A stretch of 12,115 bases of DNA from Bacteroidales bacterium. GTDB lineage: Bacteria > Bacteroidota > Bacteroidia > Bacteroidales > WCHB1-69. The notes beneath the pieces are model-generated. The model worked only from the letters and a program-made list of their open reading frames with translations, had not been told where the DNA came from and made no database searches. Of the stretch, positions 6,401-12,115 are shown piece by piece; within the stretch, counting starts at the first letter, position 1; each line of letters opens with the position of its first letter. The stretch covers positions 1 to 12,115 of the forward strand of contig JAQUGA010000062.1 of the NCBI GenBank assembly GCA_028684405.1. The letters run 5' to 3'. Position numbers and translations under genes: made by a program.

Positions 6401-6500
6401 CATTTCACACCCATTGGTAGCCATAATCGCTTTAAAATTAGCCATTCGAAGTCATTCGCAATCCATTCACAATCCATTTCAAAGCCATTTTGTACCATTC
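6401..6500. repeat. Helically phased CATT array (AATGG on the minus strand)
   Basis: CAT begins at 6401, 6412, 6422, 6443, 6453, 6464, 6475, 6486 and 6496. The steps are 11, 10, 21, 10, 11, 11, 11 and 10 bp, a mean of about 10.6 with one position (near 6432) empty. Eight of the nine are CATT and seven are preceded by C, so the unit is roughly CCATT plus 5-6 variable bases. The spacing equals one DNA turn, placing every element on the same face of the helix. It is most simply read as a binding array or curved-DNA scaffold at the phage end. Confidence 0.75.
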
Positions 6501-6515
6501 GTAAAATAACGCAAA

Positions 6516-6572
6516 TCGGGCAAAATAGGAGTAAAGCTTAGGTAAATAGGAGTTTTTCGGGCAAAATATAAA
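6516..6572. repeat. Three 16-bp elements at two-turn spacing, candidate transposase-binding sites
   Basis: The element TCGGGCAAAATAGGAG is complete at 6516-6531. A second copy at 6537-6552 keeps the AAATAGGAG half. A third at 6557-6572 keeps TCGGGCAAAATA. The spacing is 21 and 20 bp. MuA binds several roughly 22-bp sites inside each Mu end, so these copies, 40-100 bp from the inferred terminus, are the best candidates for this phage's end sites. Confidence 0.55.
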
Positions 6573-6598
6573 GAGAAGATATGTACTTTTCATTTTAA

Positions 6599-7087
6599 GC
6601 CCCGTACGCACTTGCAAGCAGAGAAGGTTTGGAAAGCATTAATAATCATCTAAGAAGCTTGTCGGAAGATGCTTATGAGCATTTAAAAGGGAAATTAAAA
6701 ATTGGTGTTCAGTGGGATTCGGAAGTTACAATAAGTCCAAATAGACATTTAGTAACTCAAGTTTATTGTTCTGCTCTGCCTGTAGCATATTCTAATATTG
6801 AAAGAGAATTGTGGCGTGATTTTGCGAAACTTATCTTGGAAGCCACATACGAGGCTACTTTGTTTGTCGCTTTGCAAAATTACGAAAAGACAAAGAATGC
6901 TAAAGTGTACCTGACTTTAGTCGGTGGTGGTGCTTTTGGTAATGAAGAAGAGTGGATTTTGAATGCTCTCAAAAAATCAATAAGGAAATTTTCAAATACT
7001 CCTCTAGATATTAAAATTGTTAGTTATGGAGCTTCGTCTCGGGCTATTCAGCAATTTATTGATTCTCTAAAAAATAAGAAGTATTAG
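6599..7087 (+). pseudogene. C-terminal part of a macro/PARG-like uncharacterised protein, 5' cut by the prophage
   Basis: The frame is open from 6599 (after a TAA at 6596-6598) to TAA 7085-7087 with no early ATG; the first possible start is TTG at 6629, giving 152 residues. The protein has conserved-looking blocks: IGVQWDSEVT, VTQVYCSALPVAYS and VYLTLVGGGAFGN followed by EEWILNAL. GGGAFGN resembles the GCGAFGN/GCGVFGG loop of macro-domain and poly(ADP-ribose) glycohydrolase proteins, which bind ADP-ribose, but here Gly replaces the usual Cys. It looks like the C-terminal half of a longer protein whose first half should lie beyond the far end of the prophage. Whether the fragment is translated is unknown. 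The next gene is SIR2-like, also an ADP-ribose-chemistry family. Confidence 0.5.
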
Positions 7088-7270
7088 AGTTTGTAATGTT
7101 TTGCTTTTGCTTAAATATTTGATTGTTCTCAATTAGCTATGAAAACAGATTTTGAACTTTCAAACATATTAATTAAATTTGCTTGTGGTGAAACAAACAA
7201 GAGCTTTAAAACTTGTTACTATTGAAAAGGAGCAAATTATTATTGTCTTGGATGCAAAACGAACAACACA

Positions 7271-8167
7271 ATGGCAGTTAATAAAATAAAAGATATAATT
7301 AAACAGAATCACAACGATCTTGCATTTGTGATTGGTAATGGGGTGAACAGATACCCCAATAATGCTTGCGCGCGCTCCTGGGATGATTTATTGATACAAT
7401 TATGGGACAAGGTCTCTCCTGAACCTTTGGTGAGTAAGCCACACGGAATTTCATTGACGGAGTTTTATGATGTTTTGGATATTGAAAATATACAAAATGT
7501 GGATCTTCAAAAAGAAGTGGCTATTTTAATGAAAAATTGGCAACCTCTTTGTCAGCACTCTTTGATTATTGATAAAATAAGAAATTTAGATGTTCCATTG
7601 TTGACCACAAATTTTGATGAAACAATTGCACGTACTTTTGATTATCAGCAATATAGAACTGAGCAAGACGGGTTTACCGATTTCTATCCTTGGACAACAT
7701 ATCATGGAAACAAGCAGCTGAACTCGCCCACGGATGGTTTTGGAATATGGTATATAAATGGAATGATTAGCTACTATAGGAGCATTCGCTTGGGATTGAG
7801 TCACTATATGGGAAGTGTAGAAAGAGCCAGAAATCTCCTACACAAAGGAGATGAAGAAAGACTTTTTTCGGGCAAAAACGTTTCAAATTGGAAAGGATAC
7901 AAAACCTGGCTTCATATTGTTTTTAATAAATCTTTGTTCGTTTTCGGATTGGGACTAGAAGAAAATGAGACTTTTATTAGATGGATTTTAATAGAACGAA
8001 TAAAGTATTTCAAAGCCTTTCCCGAGAGAAGTCACAAGGCATGGTACATAAATATACGGAGCAACAGCAAAACAGATCAAGGAAAAAAGTTTTTTCTGGA
8101 GAGAGTAGGATTTGAAGTAATAGATGTAGATGATTTTTCTGATATTTATGAAAAAATATGGGTGTAA
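7271..8167 (+). CDS. SIR2-like protein, possible NAD-consuming defence effector
   Basis: The 298-residue product has the SIR2-like fold signature: FVIGNGVNRY (residues 19-28) for the NAD-binding glycine loop, then LLTTNFDETIART (110-122) containing the family's TTN(F/Y)D. SIRLGLSHY follows at 171-179, and LFVFGLGLEENETFIRWIL at 222-240 matches the 'GysL..D..fr' closing motif. Stand-alone SIR2-like proteins of this size occur in anti-phage systems, where they deplete NAD+. The usual catalytic HG appears as NG (Asn163-Gly164); His145 is nearby, so activity is uncertain. No membrane segment or signal is seen. ATG 7271 is preceded by a 183-nt gap with an AAGGAG at about 7227-7232 that is too far upstream to serve it. 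Host range and partner are unknown. Confidence 0.75.
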   Translation: MAVNKIKDIIKQNHNDLAFVIGNGVNRYPNNACARSWDDLLIQLWDKVSPEPLVSKPHGISLTEFYDVLDIENIQNVDLQKEVAILMKNWQPLCQHSLIIDKIRNLDVPLLTTNFDETIARTFDYQQYRTEQDGFTDFYPWTTYHGNKQLNSPTDGFGIWYINGMISYYRSIRLGLSHYMGSVERARNLLHKGDEERLFSGKNVSNWKGYKTWLHIVFNKSLFVFGLGLEENETFIRWILIERIKYFKAFPERSHKAWYINIRSNSKTDQGKKFFLERVGFEVIDVDDFSDIYEKIWV

Positions 8168-8341
8168 AACATTTTATATCTGTGTTTTTCAGTGGTTCAG
8201 ATAAATATACACTTAAAGACAATCTCCTGAAAAAGATGAATTAATCTTTTACGTTTTACTACAATTTTGCCAAAATTTTTCCTGATTTTCCAACAAAAAC
8301 AGATTGTCAAACGTTAGTCTTCATATTAAAAAAGAATTATC

Positions 8342-11062
8342 ATGAAGCACACATATAGCGTAATAGGGATGACATGTTCAGGATGTCAAGCAAATGTAGA
8401 GCGAGCATTAAATAGTTTACCAGAAATTGAAAAAGTTAACGTTAATCTTGCAAAATCTGAAGTAATTATCGAAACGAGCTCTCACATTCCATTGGAAAAA
8501 TTACAGAAAACTTTATTAGAAGCCGGTTTACACTATACAATAGAGATGCCTAATCATGAAAAACAGCTTACTTATAGCGTACATGGAATGTCATGTTCAG
8601 GATGTCAAGCAAATGTAGAAGAAGCATTGAGTAGTTTGCCAGAAATTAAAAAAGTAAGTGTTAATCTTGCAAAATCTGAAGTGGTTATTGAAATGAACTC
8701 TCACATTCCATTGGAAAAATTACAGGAAACTTTATTAAAAGAAGGTTTGCATTATACAATAGACTTGCTAGATAATAAGGAAGAACAGCCAAAAGAGGTA
8801 ATTTCTCACAAAAAACCTAAACCAAAAGGGAATGAAGTTTATTATTGCCCGATGCACTGTGAAGGCGATCTGACGCATGATAAACCAGGAGATTGTTCAG
8901 TTTGTGGAATGCCTTTGGTGGAAGAACCTCAGGCAGTTCAAGAGCAGCAGTATACATGTCCGATGCATACAGATATTATTACGAATAAACCAGGTTCTTG
9001 TCCCAAATGTGGAATGGATTTAGTGCCCATAAAACCTGCAGAAAGTGAAGAACAGAAAGGATATAAAGAGCTGGTCAAAAAGATGAAAATTGCCGTGGCT
9101 TTTACTTTGCCCGTTTTTTTAATTTCTATGAGTGATATGATTCCCAACAATCCTTTGGCCCTAGTTATGGATCACCAAAGTTGGAATTGGGTGCAGTTTT
9201 TTCTGACTTTACCCGTTGTGTTTTATGCTTGTTGGATTTTCTTTGTTCGAGCATGGAAATCCATTGTAACTTGGAATTTAAACATGTTTACCTTGGTTGG
9301 AATAGGAACCGGAGTCGCTTTTTTGTTTAGCGTTTTGGGTTTGCTTTTTCCAAATATTTTTCCGGAGGAGTTTAAAACGGATTCGGGAACGGTATCCTTG
9401 TATTTTGAATCTGCTGTTGTTATTTTAACCTTGGTTTTGTTGGGACAATTACTCGAAGCCAGAGCGCATCGTCAAACCAGTGGTGCAATAAAAGCTCTTT
9501 TGAAAATGGCGCCTTCAGAAGCTGTTTTGGTCGAAAATGGAGTTGACAAAGTGGTTTCTATTCACGATATCCAGGTGGGGAATTTGTTGAGAGTAAAACC
9601 CGGTGATAAAATCCCTGTTGATGGGAAAATTACAGAAGGGAATAGTAATGTGGATGAATCCATGATCTCAGGAGAACCAATTCCTGTAGATAAAAATGAA
9701 GGGGATAAAGTAAGTGCGGGAACCATTAATGGCAACAAATCTTTTGTCATGATTGCTGAAAGAGTGGGAGCCGATACCTTGCTTTCTCAAATTATTAAAA
9801 TGGTAAGTGACGCAAGTCGCTCCCGCGCTCCCATTCAGAAACTTGTAGATACCATTGCAAAATATTTTGTTCCGATTGTTGTTTCAATTTCCGTCCTAAC
9901 ATTTATTGTCTGGGCCATTTTTGGACCTTATCCAGCCTACGTTTATGCTTTTGTAAATGCAATTGCTGTATTAATTATTGCTTGTCCTTGCGCCTTGGGT
10001 TTGGCTACTCCAATGTCGGTAATGGTAGGCGTTGGAAAAGGGGCTCAATCGGGCGTTTTAATTAAAAATGCGGAAGCTATAGAAACGATGAATAAAGTAA
10101 ATGTTTTAATCATTGATAAAACAGGAACCATTACGGAAGGTAAGCCCTCCGTAGAAAGTGTTTATTCCGTAGAGGGAAATAATCAATTAGATTTATTGCA
10201 AAAAATAGCTTCATTAAATCAGTATAGCGAGCATCCTTTGGCAGAAGCCGTTGTGAAATATGGCAAAACCAGAGGCGTTCAGTTGGTTGATGTAAAAGAT
10301 TTTGAAGCCATCGCAGGCAAAGGAGTTGTGGGAACCGTTGTAGATAAAAAAGTTGCATTGGGTAATTTGAAATTAATGGAAGAAATTGGTGCAGAAATTT
10401 CTAATGATTTAACCCAAAAAGTGATTGCCGAACAAAAACTTGGAAAAACACTCTCTTATATTTCAGTGGATAAAAAAGCAGTTGGTTTTGTCGCCATTTC
10501 AGATGCTATAAAAAAATCCAGCAAAAAAGCTATTGCCGAACTCGTTCATAAGGGCGTTGAGGTAATTATGATGACTGGGGATAACAGAAATACGGCTAAG
10601 GCAGTTGCTGATTCTCTAAATTTAAGCAGTTATGAAGCAGAATGTTTGCCTGAAGATAAGTTTAATAAAATAAAAGAATTGCAAGCACAAGGCAAAATAG
10701 TTGCCATGGCAGGCGATGGAATAAATGATTCTCCAGCCTTAGCACAAGCGGATGTTGGTATTGCTATGGGAACGGGAACGGATGTCGCCATTGAAAATTC
10801 AGAAATTACTTTGGTTAAAGGCGACTTAGATGGAATAGTGAAAGCCAAGAACTTAAGTCACGAAGTAATGAAAAATATAAAACAAAATTTATTCTTTTCA
10901 TTTCTCTATAATACGCTCGGTGTACCAATCGCTGCTGGTGTTTTATTCCCTGTTTTTGGAATTCTACTTTCTCCCATTATCGCTGCTGCGGCAATGAGTT
11001 TTAGCTCGGTTTCGGTAATTGCAAACTCGTTGAGACTAAAAGGTATAAATCTGAATAAATAA
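8342..11062 (+). CDS. copA: Copper-exporting P1B-type ATPase with doubled metal-binding modules
   Basis: This 906-residue inner-membrane ATPase pumps Cu(I) out of the cytoplasm. Two HMA domains lie at about 1-68 and 76-142, with GMTCSGC (9-15) and GMSCSGC (82-88). Two heavy-metal-binding modules follow: YYCPMH...CSVCGMPL (167-192) and YTCPMH...CPKCGMDL (204-227). The membrane core starts near 248. Key motifs are SGEP (443-446), the CPC metal site (548-550), the phosphorylated DKTG (592-595), SEHP (629-632), TGDNRNTA (745-752) and GDGIND (791-796). The P1B-1 copper signature is also present: NLFFSFLYN (849-857) and MSFSS (885-889). ATG 8342 begins the first HMA domain. A decayed oxidoreductase gene follows. 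No copper operator was recognised upstream. Confidence 0.95.
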   Translation: MKHTYSVIGMTCSGCQANVERALNSLPEIEKVNVNLAKSEVIIETSSHIPLEKLQKTLLEAGLHYTIEMPNHEKQLTYSVHGMSCSGCQANVEEALSSLPEIKKVSVNLAKSEVVIEMNSHIPLEKLQETLLKEGLHYTIDLLDNKEEQPKEVISHKKPKPKGNEVYYCPMHCEGDLTHDKPGDCSVCGMPLVEEPQAVQEQQYTCPMHTDIITNKPGSCPKCGMDLVPIKPAESEEQKGYKELVKKMKIAVAFTLPVFLISMSDMIPNNPLALVMDHQSWNWVQFFLTLPVVFYACWIFFVRAWKSIVTWNLNMFTLVGIGTGVAFLFSVLGLLFPNIFPEEFKTDSGTVSLYFESAVVILTLVLLGQLLEARAHRQTSGAIKALLKMAPSEAVLVENGVDKVVSIHDIQVGNLLRVKPGDKIPVDGKITEGNSNVDESMISGEPIPVDKNEGDKVSAGTINGNKSFVMIAERVGADTLLSQIIKMVSDASRSRAPIQKLVDTIAKYFVPIVVSISVLTFIVWAIFGPYPAYVYAFVNAIAVLIIACPCALGLATPMSVMVGVGKGAQSGVLIKNAEAIETMNKVNVLIIDKTGTITEGKPSVESVYSVEGNNQLDLLQKIASLNQYSEHPLAEAVVKYGKTRGVQLVDVKDFEAIAGKGVVGTVVDKKVALGNLKLMEEIGAEISNDLTQKVIAEQKLGKTLSYISVDKKAVGFVAISDAIKKSSKKAIAELVHKGVEVIMMTGDNRNTAKAVADSLNLSSYEAECLPEDKFNKIKELQAQGKIVAMAGDGINDSPALAQADVGIAMGTGTDVAIENSEITLVKGDLDGIVKAKNLSHEVMKNIKQNLFFSFLYNTLGVPIAAGVLFPVFGILLSPIIAAAAMSFSSVSVIANSLRLKGINLNK
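8366..8767 (+). repeat. Tandem duplication of the HMA domain inside copA
   Basis: The two HMA-coding segments repeat with a 219-nt (73-codon) period. Long stretches are identical at the DNA level, for example GTTCAGGATGTCAAGCAAAT and CATTCCATTGGAAAAATTAC in both copies. Identity down to synonymous sites points to a recent internal duplication, or to gene conversion. Confidence 0.85.
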
Positions 11063-11290
11063 TTTTAAAAAAAATCGAGAAGATTTAAAACAAATCACTG
11101 ATATGTGAAAAATTAAAGATGGAGAAAAGAATTTCTTCAGAAGAAAATTTTATAGAAACAAGCAACTCCTTCAGCTCGCTACTCTTTTTTGTTTGCAGTG
11201 TCTTGACATTTTAAAGCCCTTAAACCTTGTTTTGTAATTTTTATCTTTTAAAATTGTTTGGATTTTTTACAGATAAAACAATATTCAATT
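11063..11290. other. AT-rich gap after copA
   Basis: I see no gene or clear terminator here. One 15-bp perfect dyad, TTTCTTCAGAAGAAA (11132-11146), is followed by ATTTTAT and might be an operator or weak stop signal. A 31-codon frame at 11119-11214 is not convincing. Confidence 0.4.
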
Positions 11291-11509
11291 ATGGAAAAAG
11301 TTAATGTTCTAATTATTGGCGGTGAAGTATAGGCGGTTCTAGCGTTGGTGAGTTGACAAATTCAATTGGATTTTTTAATTCAAAATCACGTAAATATAAA
11401 TTCTTTACTCACCGCACAAATTGGAACGCATCCATTGCTAACAGGTTCAGCTGCTGCCTATCCATTAATAAAAGCCGCTGAAGTTGTGGTAGGTAAAATG
11501 AGACATTAA
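11291..11509 (+). pseudogene. Remnant of an FAD/NAD(P)-dependent oxidoreductase (both ends kept, middle deleted)
   Basis: The start reads MEKVNVLIIGGEV and then meets a TAG at 11330-11332; VNVLIIGG is the beginning of the FAD-binding Rossmann motif GxGxxG. The end, about 11405-11509, reads LLTAQIGTHPLLTGSAAAYPLIKAAEVVVGKMRH and then TAA, which matches the C-terminal dimerisation part (IGTHPLLT...YPLIKAAE) of a pyridine nucleotide-disulfide oxidoreductase type found beside copA in Bacteroidetes. A full gene is about 1.3-1.4 kb, and only 219 bp remain, so more than 1 kb is missing. The gene once probably formed an operon with copA; the function is lost. Confidence 0.7.
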
Positions 11510-11775
11510 TATTATTTGTTTTATTGGAAATATATTATTTGCAAAAAAACTCAACACCTCTCAATGACAGAATAATATTTAATCTTCAATCCTCATAAAA
11601 CGAACAAGATAAGCTTCATTAACATACTTGTTTGCATAAATAAGATATATTATTCCGTCTTTTGTAAACAAAAAAAAGATATATGTGTTGTAACAGAAGA
11701 ACTGAAAAACCTGGCACATTGTGACCATGTAAATAAATATTATTAAAAATTGAAGATTAACTTAAAAATGAAAAG
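11510..11775. other. AT-rich intergenic region before the exported protein gene
   Basis: No gene is visible. It should hold the promoter of the downstream gene, but I do not find a full TTTG/TAnnTTTG pair; TTTGC at about 11629-11633 and TTTTG at about 11661-11665 are only partial matches. Confidence 0.35.
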
Positions 11776-12115
11776 ATGAAAAAAACAATCGTAATTTTAA
11801 TTGTAATGTTAAGTCTAGGTTTCTTTGCTCAAGCTCAAGTAAATCCCCATGCTATAGGATTGCGTCTTGGTGGAGATGGACATTCAAATGGTGCTGAAAT
11901 ATCATATCAACATGGGTTTAGCTCAGCCAATCGTCTGGAACTCAATTTGGGATTTAGCGGATATAGACACTATAATAGTCTATTTATTTCTGGAACATAT
12001 CAATGGAATTGGAATATCGTCAGCGGCCTAAATTGGTATGTTGGTCCTGGTGCTGCCGTTGGTTTTTATAATTATAACGGCCGTTCAAAATCAAGCGGTG
12101 CAAGCCTTGGAATTG
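11776..12115 (+). CDS. Exported beta-barrel-like protein, N-terminal 113 residues (cut by window edge)
   Basis: The frame starts at ATG 11776 and is open to the window end. Residues 1-21 (MKKTIVILIVMLSLGFFAQA) are a clear Sec signal peptide, with cleavage likely after AQA. The mature part alternates short aromatic-rich strands and glycine turns (AIGLRLGGDG, AEISYQHGF, RLELNLGFSGY, LFISGTYQWNWNI, LNWYVGPGAAVGFYNY), as in small outer-membrane beta-barrels of Bacteroidetes. The likely location is the outer membrane; no specific function can be assigned from this fragment. An ATG 8 nt upstream (11768) soon meets a stop, so 11776 is the start. Its link to the copper genes is not evident. Confidence 0.75.
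   Translation, partial: MKKTIVILIVMLSLGFFAQAQVNPHAIGLRLGGDGHSNGAEISYQHGFSSANRLELNLGFSGYRHYNSLFISGTYQWNWNIVSGLNWYVGPGAAVGFYNYNGRSKSSGASLGI

Larger units (their letters stand above)
5911..6598. other. Non-coding phage left-end region rich in repeats and dyads
   Basis: I see no convincing gene in this stretch of nearly 700 bases. It holds interleaved inverted repeats (6012-6089), three tandem 12-mers (6106-6141), a bulged hairpin (6181-6224), a short run of GCAAGCACC-like units (about 6286-6312), a phased CATT array (6401-6500) and three 16-bp elements (6516-6572). GGCAAAA occurs at 6173, 6222, 6231, 6520 and 6560. Its place between the repressor terminator and the host boundary makes it the expected site of transposase-binding sequences. 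In phage Mu such sites are about 22 bp long. Confidence 0.6.
1..6610 (-). mobile_element. Mu-like transposable prophage, early (left) end
   Basis: The order repressor, divergent small HTH gene, MuA-type transposase, MuB-type ATPase, then GemA/Gp16-like protein is that of the early region of Mu-family phages, here reversed so the left end faces right. Mu-family elements transpose replicatively and end in 5'-TG...CA-3' with a short target duplication. The exact right boundary is inferred. It must lie after the last in-frame stop of the interrupted host frame (TAA at 6596-6598); plus-strand CA dinucleotides at 6609-6610, 6615-6616 and 6619-6620 are candidate termini. The other end, with the head and tail genes, lies beyond position 1. 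One early gene is frameshifted, so whether the prophage is active is unknown. Confidence 0.8.

Noticed and set aside
6401..6572. CRISPR array
   Set aside because: The units are 5-16 bp with 10- or 20-bp period, unlike CRISPR repeats of 24-48 bp with similar-sized unique spacers, and no cas gene is present.
7586..7804. Minus-strand frame inside the SIR2 gene
   Set aside because: It is a shadow of the well-supported plus-strand gene. The same applies to 8010-8222 and to the minus-strand frames inside copA.
11119..11214. 31-codon frame with a hydrophobic end
   Set aside because: It is too short, lacks a ribosome site and has no recognised family; it may be decay debris next to the oxidoreductase remnant.

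Overview
The window looks like a chromosomal segment of a low-GC Bacteroidota (Bacteroidetes) bacterium. It carries one end of a Mu-like transposable prophage next to accessory host DNA. The lineage rests on a promoter of Bacteroidetes form (TTG, 20 nt, TATCTTTG) in the phage control region, near-absence of strong Shine-Dalgarno sites, Bacteroidetes-type versions of the transposase and its ATPase partner, and a CopA with doubled HMA and heavy-metal-binding modules. No database search was possible; all family names are recognised from motifs.

Positions 1 to about 6610 are the early end of the prophage, read right to left. A cI-type repressor (5452-5853, +) faces the early lytic operon on the minus strand. 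That operon runs: small Ner/Cro-like HTH gene, MuA-type DDE transposase, MuB-type AAA ATPase, a RecA/RadA-like ATPase broken by a one-base frameshift, an ASCH-domain protein, a GemA/Gp16-like protein, a small unknown, and an unknown cut by the window edge. The last genes overlap as TAATG and look translationally coupled. A promoter lies between repressor and HTH gene, and a possible leader peptide plus attenuator hairpin precedes the transposase.

Positions 5854-6598 hold no convincing gene but much structure: a 13-bp terminator-like hairpin, a possible pseudoknot, a long bulged hairpin, three tandem 12-mers, nine CAT(T) elements at about 10.5-bp period, and three copies of a 16-bp element 20-21 bp apart. 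This is where the phage's transposase-recognised end should be. I read the phased elements as the DNA-protein scaffold of that end; this is the most interesting signal in the window.

Positions about 6611-12115 are host DNA. First is the C-terminal part of an uncharacterised protein with a macro/PARG-like GGGAFGN motif; its reading frame runs without an ATG into the prophage end, so the insertion probably cut it. Then come a SIR2-like protein (possible NAD-consuming defence effector), a copper-exporting P1B-type ATPase, a decayed FAD/NAD(P) oxidoreductase reduced to its two ends, and the start of an exported beta-barrel-like protein that runs off the window.
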